Positions 49,827 to 57,130 of a DNA stretch of 64,000 nucleotides are shown one piece after another. Origin of the DNA: Alphaproteobacteria bacterium. GTDB lineage: Bacteria > Pseudomonadota > Alphaproteobacteria > UBA9219. The stretch lies in assembly GCA_019233975.1 (NCBI GenBank), contig JAFALY010000010.1:1-64000 (forward strand), read 5' to 3'. The translations under genes and the position numbers were made by a program. How positions within the stretch are numbered: position 1 is the stretch's first letter; each line of letters starts with the position of its first letter. Below the pieces are notes generated by a model. It made no database searches. It saw nothing but the letters and a program-made list of their open reading frames with translations, and had not been told where the DNA came from.

Positions 49827-51329
49827 TTAGGCCGGGTTCGCGGGGGTTTCCCCCTCGCCGAACCAGTGCGCGCGCGCTGCCATGATGATGTCGTTTGCCT
49901 TGTTTTCTGTCAGTGCGTCTTCGCCGAGGATTTCGCGGAGTTCATCCCCCGCCAGATCCGCAACGTCGTCGAGCGTCTTGATACCCTTTTCACCCAGCTT
50001 GACCGCCATATCGATGGTCAGACCCGGCAACGCGATAACGGCGTCTTCCACGCCGAATTCGCGACGCTTCGCTTCCAGCTTGGCTGCCGTTTCGGCAAGC
50101 CACGCGCTGGCGCGCTGTTGCAATTCACTGGCAACCTCGGCGTCAAAGCCTTCGATTTCCGCCAGTTCATCAATCGCGGTGTCGGCGATCTGCTCCACCT
50201 TCGTGAAGCCTTCGCTGACCAGCAGGTGCGCGATAACGTCATCAACAGCCAGCGCTTCGATAAACAGCGCAGTGCGTTGTTGCAGTTCGCCCTGACGGCG
50301 TTCGGATTCTTCCTTTTCAGTCAGGATGTCGATATCCCAGCCTGTCAACATAGAGGCCAGGCGCACATTCTGACCGCGACGGCCGATGGCGAGCGAAAGC
50401 TGTTCATCCGGCACCACGACGTCCATGCGGCCATTGTCTTCGTCAAGGACGACCTTGGCCACTTCGGCAGGCGCCAGCGCGTTCACGACGAAGGTCGCCG
50501 GGTCCATGGACCAGGGAATGATGTCGATCTTTTCACCCTGCAATTCACCGACAACCGCCTGAACGCGGCTGCCACGCATGCCGACGCAGGCACCGACGGG
50601 GTCGATCGATCCGTCGTTCGATACGACGGCGATCTTCGCACGGCTGCCCGGGTCGCGGGCGACGGACTTAATCTCGATAACGCCGTCATAGATTTCCGGC
50701 ACTTCCTGCGTGAATAGCTTCGCCATGAACAGCGGATGCGTGCGCGACAGGAATATCTGCGGCCCGCGCTGTTCTTCGCGTACGTCATAGATATAGGCGC
50801 GGACGCGGTCGTTATTCTTGAAGTGTTCGCGCGGCAAGGTTTCATCACGACGCAGAACCGCTTCGGCGCGGCCCAGATCGACGGTGACATTGCCGTATTC
50901 GACACGCTTCACAACGCCGCTGACGATTTCGCCAACGCGGTCTTTGTATTCTTCGAATTGGTGACGGCGTTCGGCGCGGCGCACTTCCTGCACAATGACC
51001 TGCTTGGCGGTCTGTGCGGCGATGCGGCCCAAATCGATCGGCGGCAGATCATCAACGATAAATTCACCGACGGCGATATCGGGGTTTGAACGACGCGCGG
51101 CCTTCAACGTGATTTGCGTCCATTCATTTTCAACGGGATCTGCAACCTGCAGATAACGCTTCAGGCGAACTTCGCCGGTGCGGCGGTCGATTTCGGCGCG
51201 GATGTCGTTTTCATGACCGTACTTGGCGCGGCCGGCCTTTTGAATGGCCTGTTCCATCGCGACCAGAACTTCGTCGCGTTCAATGCCTTTTTCGCGCGAA
51301 ACCGCATCGGCCACATGCAATAATTCCAT
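49827..51329 (-). CDS. nusA: Transcription termination/antitermination factor NusA
   Basis: The protein has 500 residues. The N-terminal RNA polymerase-binding domain begins ELLHVADAVSREKGIERDEVLVAMEQA. It is followed by S1 (VGEIVSGVVKRVEYGNVTVDLG) and two KH domains (ACVGMRGSRVQAVVGEL and LAIGRRGQNVRLASML). Two acidic C-terminal helix-hairpin repeats close it. It controls pausing, termination and antitermination, possibly including its own leader. GGGGAGAAG precedes the ATG. Confidence 0.97.
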   Translation of the reverse strand: MELLHVADAVSREKGIERDEVLVAMEQAIQKAGRAKYGHENDIRAEIDRRTGEVRLKRYLQVADPVENEWTQITLKAARRSNPDIAVGEFIVDDLPPIDLGRIAAQTAKQVIVQEVRRAERRHQFEEYKDRVGEIVSGVVKRVEYGNVTVDLGRAEAVLRRDETLPREHFKNNDRVRAYIYDVREEQRGPQIFLSRTHPLFMAKLFTQEVPEIYDGVIEIKSVARDPGSRAKIAVVSNDGSIDPVGACVGMRGSRVQAVVGELQGEKIDIIPWSMDPATFVVNALAPAEVAKVVLDEDNGRMDVVVPDEQLSLAIGRRGQNVRLASMLTGWDIDILTEKEESERRQGELQQRTALFIEALAVDDVIAHLLVSEGFTKVEQIADTAIDELAEIEGFDAEVASELQQRASAWLAETAAKLEAKRREFGVEDAVIALPGLTIDMAVKLGEKGIKTLDDVADLAGDELREILGEDALTENKANDIIMAARAHWFGEGETPANPA

Positions 51330-51330
51330 C

Positions 51331-51888
51331 TTACTTCTCCCCTTCGCTACCAGCGTTGTTATCCATCACCTGACCCGCACGCGCAACCTCCGCCGCATGG
51401 GCCGCCAAAAGCGCATCAGTCAGAACCAAACGCGCCCGCGCGATTTTACTGACCGGTACGCGCTTATCCCCGGTTTCCGTATGAAATTCAACTATTGCCG
51501 CAGGCCCATCGCCCACAACACGCAAAATTTTTCCCTGAAAGCGGCGATGTCCCTGCAAAGCGCCATCCATGGGCGACGACAAATCCACCCGCGCGATATG
51601 TCCTTGAAACCGCGTATAATCTTTCAAACGCGTCAGGGGCCGGTCGATGCCCGGTGAACTCACCTCCAGCGCGGCGCGGTCAGCCAGCGCTTCGTCGCTG
51701 TCCAGCGTTTCTTCAATCGCGCGCGTGATGGTCGCACAATCATCCACCGTCATGGGTTTTTGATCGACACGTTCGGCCATAATCTGCAAATGGACACTGC
51801 GGCCTTGCGGCAAGACCTGCACACGCACAAGCTCATAGCCAAGGGTGTCGAGCGCGGGCGTAATAAGCGCCTCAGCCTTCGACTCCAT
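51331..51888 (-). CDS. rimP: Ribosome maturation factor RimP
   Basis: The protein has 185 residues from the ATG at 51888 (MESKAEALITPALDTLGYEL), where family similarity begins. No ribosome site precedes that ATG. A GTG at 51981 would add a 31-residue Lys/Thr/Gln-rich extension and is a real alternative. VDDCATITRAIEETLDSDE and EVSSPGIDRPLT are diagnostic. It helps 30S assembly. It is the first gene of the operon and ends just before nusA. Confidence 0.9.
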   Translation of the reverse strand: MESKAEALITPALDTLGYELVRVQVLPQGRSVHLQIMAERVDQKPMTVDDCATITRAIEETLDSDEALADRAALEVSSPGIDRPLTRLKDYTRFQGHIARVDLSSPMDGALQGHRRFQGKILRVVGDGPAAIVEFHTETGDKRVPVSKIARARLVLTDALLAAHAAEVARAGQVMDNNAGSEGEK

Positions 51889-52002
51889 CGGCGCTGTGGC
51901 CGTTGATTTTGCAGTACTTTTTACCACTTTATCCGTCTGTTCCGTTTGTTTCTTATCTGCAACAACAGACAGGGAGGTCACCCGCTTTGAACGCAAGGTA
52001 AC

Positions 52003-52028
52003 AAAAAAGGCGGGCTTTTTGGCCCACC
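52003..52028 (-). terminator. Intrinsic terminator in the rimP-nusA leader (possible attenuator)
   Basis: On the minus strand GGTGGGC pairs with GCCCGCC (plus strand 52022-52028 and 52009-52015; seven pairs, one G-U), with a 6-base loop, followed at once by six T (52003-52008). It lies upstream of the first gene of the operon and 22 bases before the GTG alternative start of rimP. No minus-strand gene lies upstream until the trmB-yggS block, so it most likely acts on the operon's own leader. Confidence 0.65.
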
Positions 52029-52180
52029 CCAACCCTACCTGTACTGTGCCCCCATCATAGTTATTTTGATTGGTAAAGCAAGTTTTATCGGCATCACAGG
52101 GCCACAATCGCTAATTATTTCGATTCCGTAATGCACAAATTTTAGGCAGAATTAACTTTTCATAAGCTATGATGTTTTCA

Positions 52181-52230
52181 GGAGGAGGCTCTGCGAAGTC
52201 ATTGATGTAATGACATTTTTATTGCAGAGC
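52181..52230 (+). promoter_or_regulatory. Remote Shine-Dalgarno with nested hairpin leader
   Basis: A very strong GGAGGAGG (52181-52188) lies 50 bases before the ATG of the next gene, which has no nearer ribosome site. Between them GCTCTGC (52188-52194) pairs with GCAGAGC (52224-52230) and encloses a second perfect stem, GTCATT (52198-52203) with AATGAC (52209-52214). Folding would leave eight unpaired bases between the stem and the start codon. A 13-codon frame (ATG 52169 to TAA 52210) overlaps the element. Function is inferred. Confidence 0.5.
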
Positions 52231-52238
52231 AACAAACC

Positions 52239-53114
52239 ATGCTGCGGGTTTTGTGCCATAGGCTACAAGACCGGGTTTTAACCAACCCGCCCTTGGTTTT
52301 GTTAACTTTTTTGCTGACTTTCACTCCCTGCACCCCCCCTGCCCTGGCTGACAGTAGCACGCCACCCACCATGGGACAGACGACACAGGCTCTGGCCGAC
52401 AGGCTGGCGCTGGAACATGAAGCTAAACAGCGCGCAGGCTATCTTTTAGACTATCTGCGTCTGCATCAAAATGACCTGGTCCCGAACATGTCGCCGCTGG
52501 CCGGTTTTGCCGCTGCCGTCAGTGAGCCGACACAAATTCTGGGACACTATGCCCGCGAAGCCGGCGATGCGTTGGAAGTCAACAGTTGGGGCGGCGCGCT
52601 GGGTTTGGACGGCATGATGCCCGATCTGACCGGCCTCAGCGGCTTAATGGATCAACCGCGCGATAATGACCTGAGCGGTACATGGATGACGCCCGGCTAT
52701 CACCACCGGGGATTTTTGCCGACCCATGATGCCATCAAACTGGGTATGACGGGACGCGAACATTTCATGGATGATTTCGTGCGCCTGGAGGCGCGACCTT
52801 TTGTCGGCGAAAACTGGTTGCACGGCGGCGGCATTTACGGCGCGACCGTGTCGATGAATTTCGGCCAGTCGCCCGTCATGCCCAAAAACAAATTACAGGC
52901 GGCCATGAACCCCGTACGTGATACGGGCGGATGGGGACGCATCAGCATGGGCTTTGTTGGCGGCGAAAGCGAATTGACCGACCACGGCAAAGGGTTCGAC
53001 CTGCATGGCGAAGTGCGTTTTACAGAAAACCTGGCCCTGCATTCTGGCGTGCGCGACAATGGCGACGCGTCAGCCAATTATGTTCTACTGCGTTGGAGCA
53101 TGGATCTGAAGTAA
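52239..53114 (+). CDS. Exported protein of unknown function, probably outer-membrane associated
   Basis: The protein has 291 residues. A long signal peptide (basic start, then LVLLTFLLTFTPCTPPALA) indicates export. Residues 45-110 are helical and charged (QALADRLALEHEAKQRAGYLLDYL). The rest is rich in Gly, aromatics and alternating polar residues, ending in strand-like segments and SANYVLLRWSMDLK, which resembles a barrel end. No family is recognised. It diverges from the nusA operon and has the unusual leader described above. Confidence 0.75.
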   Translation: MLRVLCHRLQDRVLTNPPLVLLTFLLTFTPCTPPALADSSTPPTMGQTTQALADRLALEHEAKQRAGYLLDYLRLHQNDLVPNMSPLAGFAAAVSEPTQILGHYAREAGDALEVNSWGGALGLDGMMPDLTGLSGLMDQPRDNDLSGTWMTPGYHHRGFLPTHDAIKLGMTGREHFMDDFVRLEARPFVGENWLHGGGIYGATVSMNFGQSPVMPKNKLQAAMNPVRDTGGWGRISMGFVGGESELTDHGKGFDLHGEVRFTENLALHSGVRDNGDASANYVLLRWSMDLK

Positions 53115-53177
53115 GGAAACGCCCCTCAGACCGCACACCCTAATCATACGCCGACAAAACTGACGTTGGTGTTTAGA

Positions 53178-53345
53178 TCAACGCCACCATGGTGGCAATA
53201 GTGGCGGCGGAATGTGGAAAGGTGTCGGATTGTTATGCGATCCATGGCTCATAACGGGCCGTATCGCATAGGTCTCGCCAACCTCAACCATTGTGCTTGG
53301 CGCCGCCTCTAAAATTTCCTGATGACATGCTGAAATCGTTCGCAT
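53178..53345 (-). CDS. Possible small protein (55 residues)
   Basis: The ATG at 53345 has GGGAG eight bases upstream. The product is polar, then very Pro-rich with a Trp-Trp end (FHIPPPLLPPWWR). No family is recognised. It lies in a 363-base gap between an exported protein and trmB where nothing else is seen, so it is offered with low confidence. Confidence 0.33.
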   Translation of the reverse strand: MRTISACHQEILEAAPSTMVEVGETYAIRPVMSHGSHNNPTPFHIPPPLLPPWWR

Positions 53346-53477
53346 CGAAACTGCTCCCATATGAATAATGTTTGGAAGACTGCACGACTCACTTCGTCTT
53401 GAAACTGCACGCTCTAATATGTCGGGAAGGCTACAACGGCGCACTATATTGTCAATAGTTACGTGTGGTACGCAATT

Positions 53478-54197
53478 TTATTTCCTGACAAACAGCAGGT
53501 AATAAGGCACACGCCCTGCCGCTATGCCCTTTTGTTCATAGCGTGTGGGAACCCAATCGGCGGGTGGCGTGGCACTGTCATGCAGGCAGGTGAATAGATC
53601 GGAGGCCTGTGCCATTTGTTCGCGCATCCAGGTCACAAGCCCGGCTGCGTCAGAAGCCAGACGCAACTCCCCGCCCGGTTTGATAACACGCGCAAGGCGC
53701 GCGATGTTATCGGGCCTGATGAAGCGGCGTTCCGCATGCCGCGCCTTTGGCCACGGATCGGCAAACAAAACAAAACAGCGCGACAGACATGCATCCGGCA
53801 GCGCGTCGATCAGCACGCGCGCATCATCCGGGTAAATGCGGACATTGTTCAGACGAGTGTCTTCGACATGTTCCAGAAGGCTGGCCACACCATTGATAAA
53901 AGGTTCGCAGCCGATCACACCGACGGCAGGATTAAGGGCCGCCTGCCCCGCCAGATGTTCACCGCCGCCAAAGCCAACTTCAAGCCATACAGATTGTGGC
54001 TTGTGGGGAAAAAGTTCTGTCGGCCAATTAGGATATTTCGCGTTTTTGTCAGCATCCAAAGTAATGGTCAGTTGCGGCAATAATTCCTGCATCAGCCGCG
54101 TTTTGCGTATACGCAACGGGCGGCCTTTGCGCCTGCCGAACAGACGCGTTTCCACCGGTTTATAATTTTTTTTCTTCTTCTCTTCTTGTTCCGTCAT
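53478..54197 (-). CDS. trmB: tRNA (guanine-N7-)-methyltransferase
   Basis: The protein has 239 residues. A Lys-rich start (EEKKKKNYK) precedes a Rossmann methyltransferase: VWLEVGFGGGEHL binds SAM, and LFADPWPKARHAERRFI is the family motif, followed by GELRLASDAAGLV. It makes m7G46 in tRNA. The start overlaps the yggS stop by four bases (ATGA). Confidence 0.96.
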   Translation of the reverse strand: MTEQEEKKKKNYKPVETRLFGRRKGRPLRIRKTRLMQELLPQLTITLDADKNAKYPNWPTELFPHKPQSVWLEVGFGGGEHLAGQAALNPAVGVIGCEPFINGVASLLEHVEDTRLNNVRIYPDDARVLIDALPDACLSRCFVLFADPWPKARHAERRFIRPDNIARLARVIKPGGELRLASDAAGLVTWMREQMAQASDLFTCLHDSATPPADWVPTRYEQKGIAAGRVPYYLLFVRK

Positions 54198-54880
54198 ATC
54201 TGTTTCCGTTCGCCAAACAAGGCGGTACCGATGCGCACCTCGGTCGCACCTGCCGCAATGGCTTCTTCAAAATCATCACTCATCCCCATGCTGAGATGCG
54301 GCATGTTATGTGTACGCGCAAGTTCCTGCATGGTTTTGAAATAAGCATCTGCCCCCTGCTCCATCGATGCTTGCGCAGGCGGAATACACATGAGTCCGAC
54401 AGGATGCAAGCCCGCCTGCATCCGGCAATAATCCAGAAAGGCGGGCAAATCTTCCGGCATCACGCCTGCCTTTTGCGGCTCGCGGCCAACATTCACTTCG
54501 ATATACAAACGCGGCTGCTTGCCGGTTTTACGCATGGCGGCGGCCAGCGCGTCGGCAAGACGTGGTCGGTCAAGCGTTTGGATCACGTCAAACAGACGCA
54601 CAGCGTCTTCGGCCTTGTTGGTTTGCAGCGGGCCAATCATATGCAATTCCAGTTCCGGCCATCCGTCGCGCAGCGAGGCAAATTTCTGCGTCGCTTCCTG
54701 CACGCGATTTTCGCCAAATATATTTTGCCCAAGAGCGCGCGCATTCAGGACGGCATCAACCAGATGGAATTTGCTGACGGCAATCAGTTTGACGCCTGTC
54801 GTGTCGCGCCCTGCTCTTTCGGCAGCAGCGCGTATGCGTTGCCTGATCGACAACCAGTTGGCTTCAAGCGTATGCGGCAT
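54194..54880 (-). CDS. yggS: Pyridoxal phosphate homeostasis protein YggS
   Basis: The protein has 228 residues with an alanine-racemase-like barrel. LIAVSKFHLVDAV carries the PLP lysine. FGENRVQEA, HMIGPLQTNKAEDAV (with Gln for the usual GxLQ) and LSMGMSDDFEEAIAAGATEVRIG are diagnostic. It has no known catalytic activity and keeps PLP balance. It is close to leuS, as often in alphaproteobacteria, although a porin gene intervenes. Confidence 0.95.
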   Translation of the reverse strand: MPHTLEANWLSIRQRIRAAAERAGRDTTGVKLIAVSKFHLVDAVLNARALGQNIFGENRVQEATQKFASLRDGWPELELHMIGPLQTNKAEDAVRLFDVIQTLDRPRLADALAAAMRKTGKQPRLYIEVNVGREPQKAGVMPEDLPAFLDYCRMQAGLHPVGLMCIPPAQASMEQGADAYFKTMQELARTHNMPHLSMGMSDDFEEAIAAGATEVRIGTALFGERKQI

Positions 54881-54924
54881 ATCTGGCTCTTTCCAAAACG
54901 TCTTTGGACTTAAACAAAAGACCG

Positions 54925-54961
54925 CAAAAAAAGAAAGGCGGCAGATAACTGCCGCCTTTCA
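54925..54961 (-). terminator. Rho-independent terminator after the porin gene
   Basis: AAAGGCGGCAG pairs with CTGCCGCCTTT (11 perfect pairs, 4-base loop, about 54936-54961). On the minus strand it is followed by a C and then a run of T. It lies 20-odd bases after the porin stop and is the strongest terminator in the window. Confidence 0.9.
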
Positions 54962-54982
54962 GGTCTTGATGATGCTCCAGGA

Positions 54983-56191
54983 TTAGAACGCCAACTTCTG
55001 CGACACCAGAACGACGTAGCCGTCGTCGTGATCCGTCGTGACGCCCGACTTCTGAGCAAAGAGCACGCCATCGATGTTCGAGGTCAAGCCCGGGAACCAG
55101 GTGTAGGCCGCGCCCGTACCATAGCTGTTGAAGCTGCCGACATAGGCATTTGCCGCTGACGGGGCCGTACCGGCTGTCGTCTGCAGGTAGTTCACGTAAC
55201 CCTTGCCACCCAAGTAGTTGGCTGCAACCGCGACCTTGTCAAATTCGTACTTCGCGCCGCCGCTGTAGGTTTCCTGTGACTTGCCCTGGCTCGCCACTTC
55301 GTTGTAGTGGCCGAGGTCGGTGTAAGAACCGCCGAAGGTCCAGCCGTTGTAACCAACCTGCGTGCCGAAGCCATAGGAGGTGAAGTCACGCGCCGTACCG
55401 GCAACACCCGACGAACCACCGAACAGAACCGTGCCGGTTTCATTCGAGTGGCTGCCCGCGATCAATTGCGCGCTGGCTGTAACGTCAACCTTGCCGTACT
55501 TGCCGGTGTATTGCAGCGCTGACTTGATGACGTCCACGTAGGGCGAGATCTTGGAGGTGCCTGCGCCATTCTTATAGTTGTTCACACTCTGACCGTAGTC
55601 ATACAGGGTCGGGATAAATGAAATACCCAATTGAACCTTGTGGGTTTCGTTGCCAACCTTCGGCGTGTAATAGGTGACCTTGGTGCTGTGTTCGGTGTTG
55701 TCGATGCCCGAAGCCTGGAAGAAGGCCAGGGTGTGCTGATCGACGAAGTCGGTGTAGCGACCGTCAACCTGACCTTCGCCAACCGTCGGCGCGTAAACAA
55801 ACAGGTCCGAAGCACCATGTTCGTCGCCCAACAGGACCTTACCGAACGCACCTGACAACCAGACATAGCCGGAGTTCAGGGTAAAGCTGGTACCGCCATT
55901 GCCCCACAGGGTGCCGGCTTCTGAACCATTCCACAGGCCGATGTTGGCGCCGTATTCAACGCCGTTTGCGGCTTTGCCTGTCGCATCAAAGTTCAGCTTG
56001 GCTTCGGTTTCGAAGTCATGGTTGGCGCGGGCGCCATTGGCCGACGTGCCTTCGGCTTCATGATAGAAACCGGCGACGAAATCTGTGTAACCGCCGACAT
56101 TCAGCGAAATCGGTGAAGCCGGGGCAGCATGGGCGGCACCTGCAAAAGCAACGCCAACAAACGCTGTCGTCGCGAGTAGAGTCTTACGCAT
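54983..56191 (-). CDS. Outer membrane porin (general porin type)
   Basis: The protein has 402 residues. A signal peptide ends AGAAHA. The mature protein starts with a porin-type strand (ISLNVGGYTDFVAGFYHEA). GYVWLSGAFGKVLLGDEHGASDLF is the conserved loop-3 entrance of alphaproteobacterial porins. Alternating strands and a C-terminal DDGYVVLVSQKLAF with terminal Phe are typical. It likely forms trimers for passive diffusion of small solutes. GAGGAG precedes the ATG. Confidence 0.92.
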   Translation of the reverse strand: MRKTLLATTAFVGVAFAGAAHAAPASPISLNVGGYTDFVAGFYHEAEGTSANGARANHDFETEAKLNFDATGKAANGVEYGANIGLWNGSEAGTLWGNGGTSFTLNSGYVWLSGAFGKVLLGDEHGASDLFVYAPTVGEGQVDGRYTDFVDQHTLAFFQASGIDNTEHSTKVTYYTPKVGNETHKVQLGISFIPTLYDYGQSVNNYKNGAGTSKISPYVDVIKSALQYTGKYGKVDVTASAQLIAGSHSNETGTVLFGGSSGVAGTARDFTSYGFGTQVGYNGWTFGGSYTDLGHYNEVASQGKSQETYSGGAKYEFDKVAVAANYLGGKGYVNYLQTTAGTAPSAANAYVGSFNSYGTGAAYTWFPGLTSNIDGVLFAQKSGVTTDHDDGYVVLVSQKLAF

Positions 56192-56542
56192 GAGGATCTC
56201 CTCTAACTAGGTTACAATAAGCTTTAGGTCTTCAGTACGCCGTCGAAACGACAGCCACGAGCGGAACCGCTCTTACCGCATCAATCTGGTACCAGATGCT
56301 TGCACAGACAAGGATTTCTTGGGGTAAATGGGCCTCGAAAAAAAATGTGTTGCACATACGCAACAACCCCTGCGGCGCACAAAATTGTGGATAACCCTCA
56401 CAAGCCATCCATATCGTTTCGATATAGAAATAATAATTAGCACCAGAAAACTGTTGGCATAACATTGGGTTAGGACATTAACCCTTGCCATGCCCCCCGA
56501 ATATGGGCAGGATCTCTTCTTAACCGCCTGACCTCATCCGGC
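56192..56542. other. Long porin leader / divergent promoter region
   Basis: There is no gene here. It holds the leader of the porin gene (minus strand) and the start region of the DUF3576 gene (plus strand). Visible elements are a perfect inverted repeat GAGCGG-AA-CCGCTC (56259-56272), a short GTCG-AAA-CGAC repeat (56242-56252), a terminator-like hairpin (56338-56365, listed separately) and a single TGTGGATAA (56386-56394). Regulation by operator binding or by the leader is possible but not proven. Confidence 0.55.
56338..56365 (-). terminator. Terminator-like hairpin in the porin leader
   Basis: TGTTGC (56348-56353) pairs with GCAACA (56360-56365), with a 6-base loop. On the minus strand it is followed by CA and then eight T (56338-56345). 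The stem is only six pairs. Since no minus-strand gene lies upstream for several kilobases, it would act on the porin's own leader or end a small RNA. Confidence 0.4.
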
Positions 56543-56572
56543 GTGGATCCGCATCTCTTCGGTTTTGGAAAA

Positions 56573-57106
56573 ATGATGAAAAGAAACCCCCTCCTGACCC
56601 TCGCCCTCTTGACACCTTTGGCCCTGACCGCCTGCGAAAGCCTGGGCCTTGAAAGCGAGCCTACTTACAGCGATAAGCAACGCGACGCCATATACAAAAA
56701 CGGCAGCCTGTTAAGTGATAAGGGCGGCGTCGATATCATCGGTGGCGAACAAAAGAAGGCCGAGGAAACCGGCGGCATTGGCGTTAACGGCTTTTTGTGG
56801 CGCGCCTCGCTCGACACCGTATCGTTTATGCCCATCGCGTCAGCCGATCCCTTTGGCGGGGTCATTATCACCGATTGGTACAGCGCACCTGAAACGCCGA
56901 CCGAGAGAACCAAGCTGAACATCTTTATTCGCGGGCGCGATCTACGCGCCGACGGCGTCAAGGTTTCGGTGTTCCGCCAGACCAAAGATGCAGATGGCAA
57001 CTGGACAGATGCGCCGGTTGCGGGTGCCCTGTCCGGCACGCTGGAAAACGCCATCCTGACAAAGGCGCGTCAGATCCGCGTCGCGCAAAAGCAGGTCCAG
57101 CAATAA
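56573..57106 (+). CDS. DUF3576 lipoprotein
   Basis: The protein has 177 residues from the ATG at 56573, with GGAAAA upstream; the frame is open to 56543. The signal ends in LALTAC, a lipobox. The DUF3576 domain includes GGIGVNGFLWRASLDTVSFMPIASADPFGGVIITDW. The family is restricted largely to alphaproteobacteria, is outer-membrane or periplasmic, and regularly precedes leuS, as here. Function is unknown. Confidence 0.9.
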   Translation: MMKRNPLLTLALLTPLALTACESLGLESEPTYSDKQRDAIYKNGSLLSDKGGVDIIGGEQKKAEETGGIGVNGFLWRASLDTVSFMPIASADPFGGVIITDWYSAPETPTERTKLNIFIRGRDLRADGVKVSVFRQTKDADGNWTDAPVAGALSGTLENAILTKARQIRVAQKQVQQ

Positions 57107-57130
57107 CTTCACCGACAGAATACCAAGGCC

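Noticed and set aside
53160-53215. Dyad around CCACCATGGTGG as a possible attachment or operator site
   Set aside because: Short palindrome within a Pro/Trp-rich frame end; no repeat partner or mobile gene nearby.
56386-56394. Perfect DnaA-box-like TGTGGATAA
   Set aside because: A single copy with no cluster of boxes, no AT-rich unwinding region and no dnaA or parAB nearby; not evidence for an origin.
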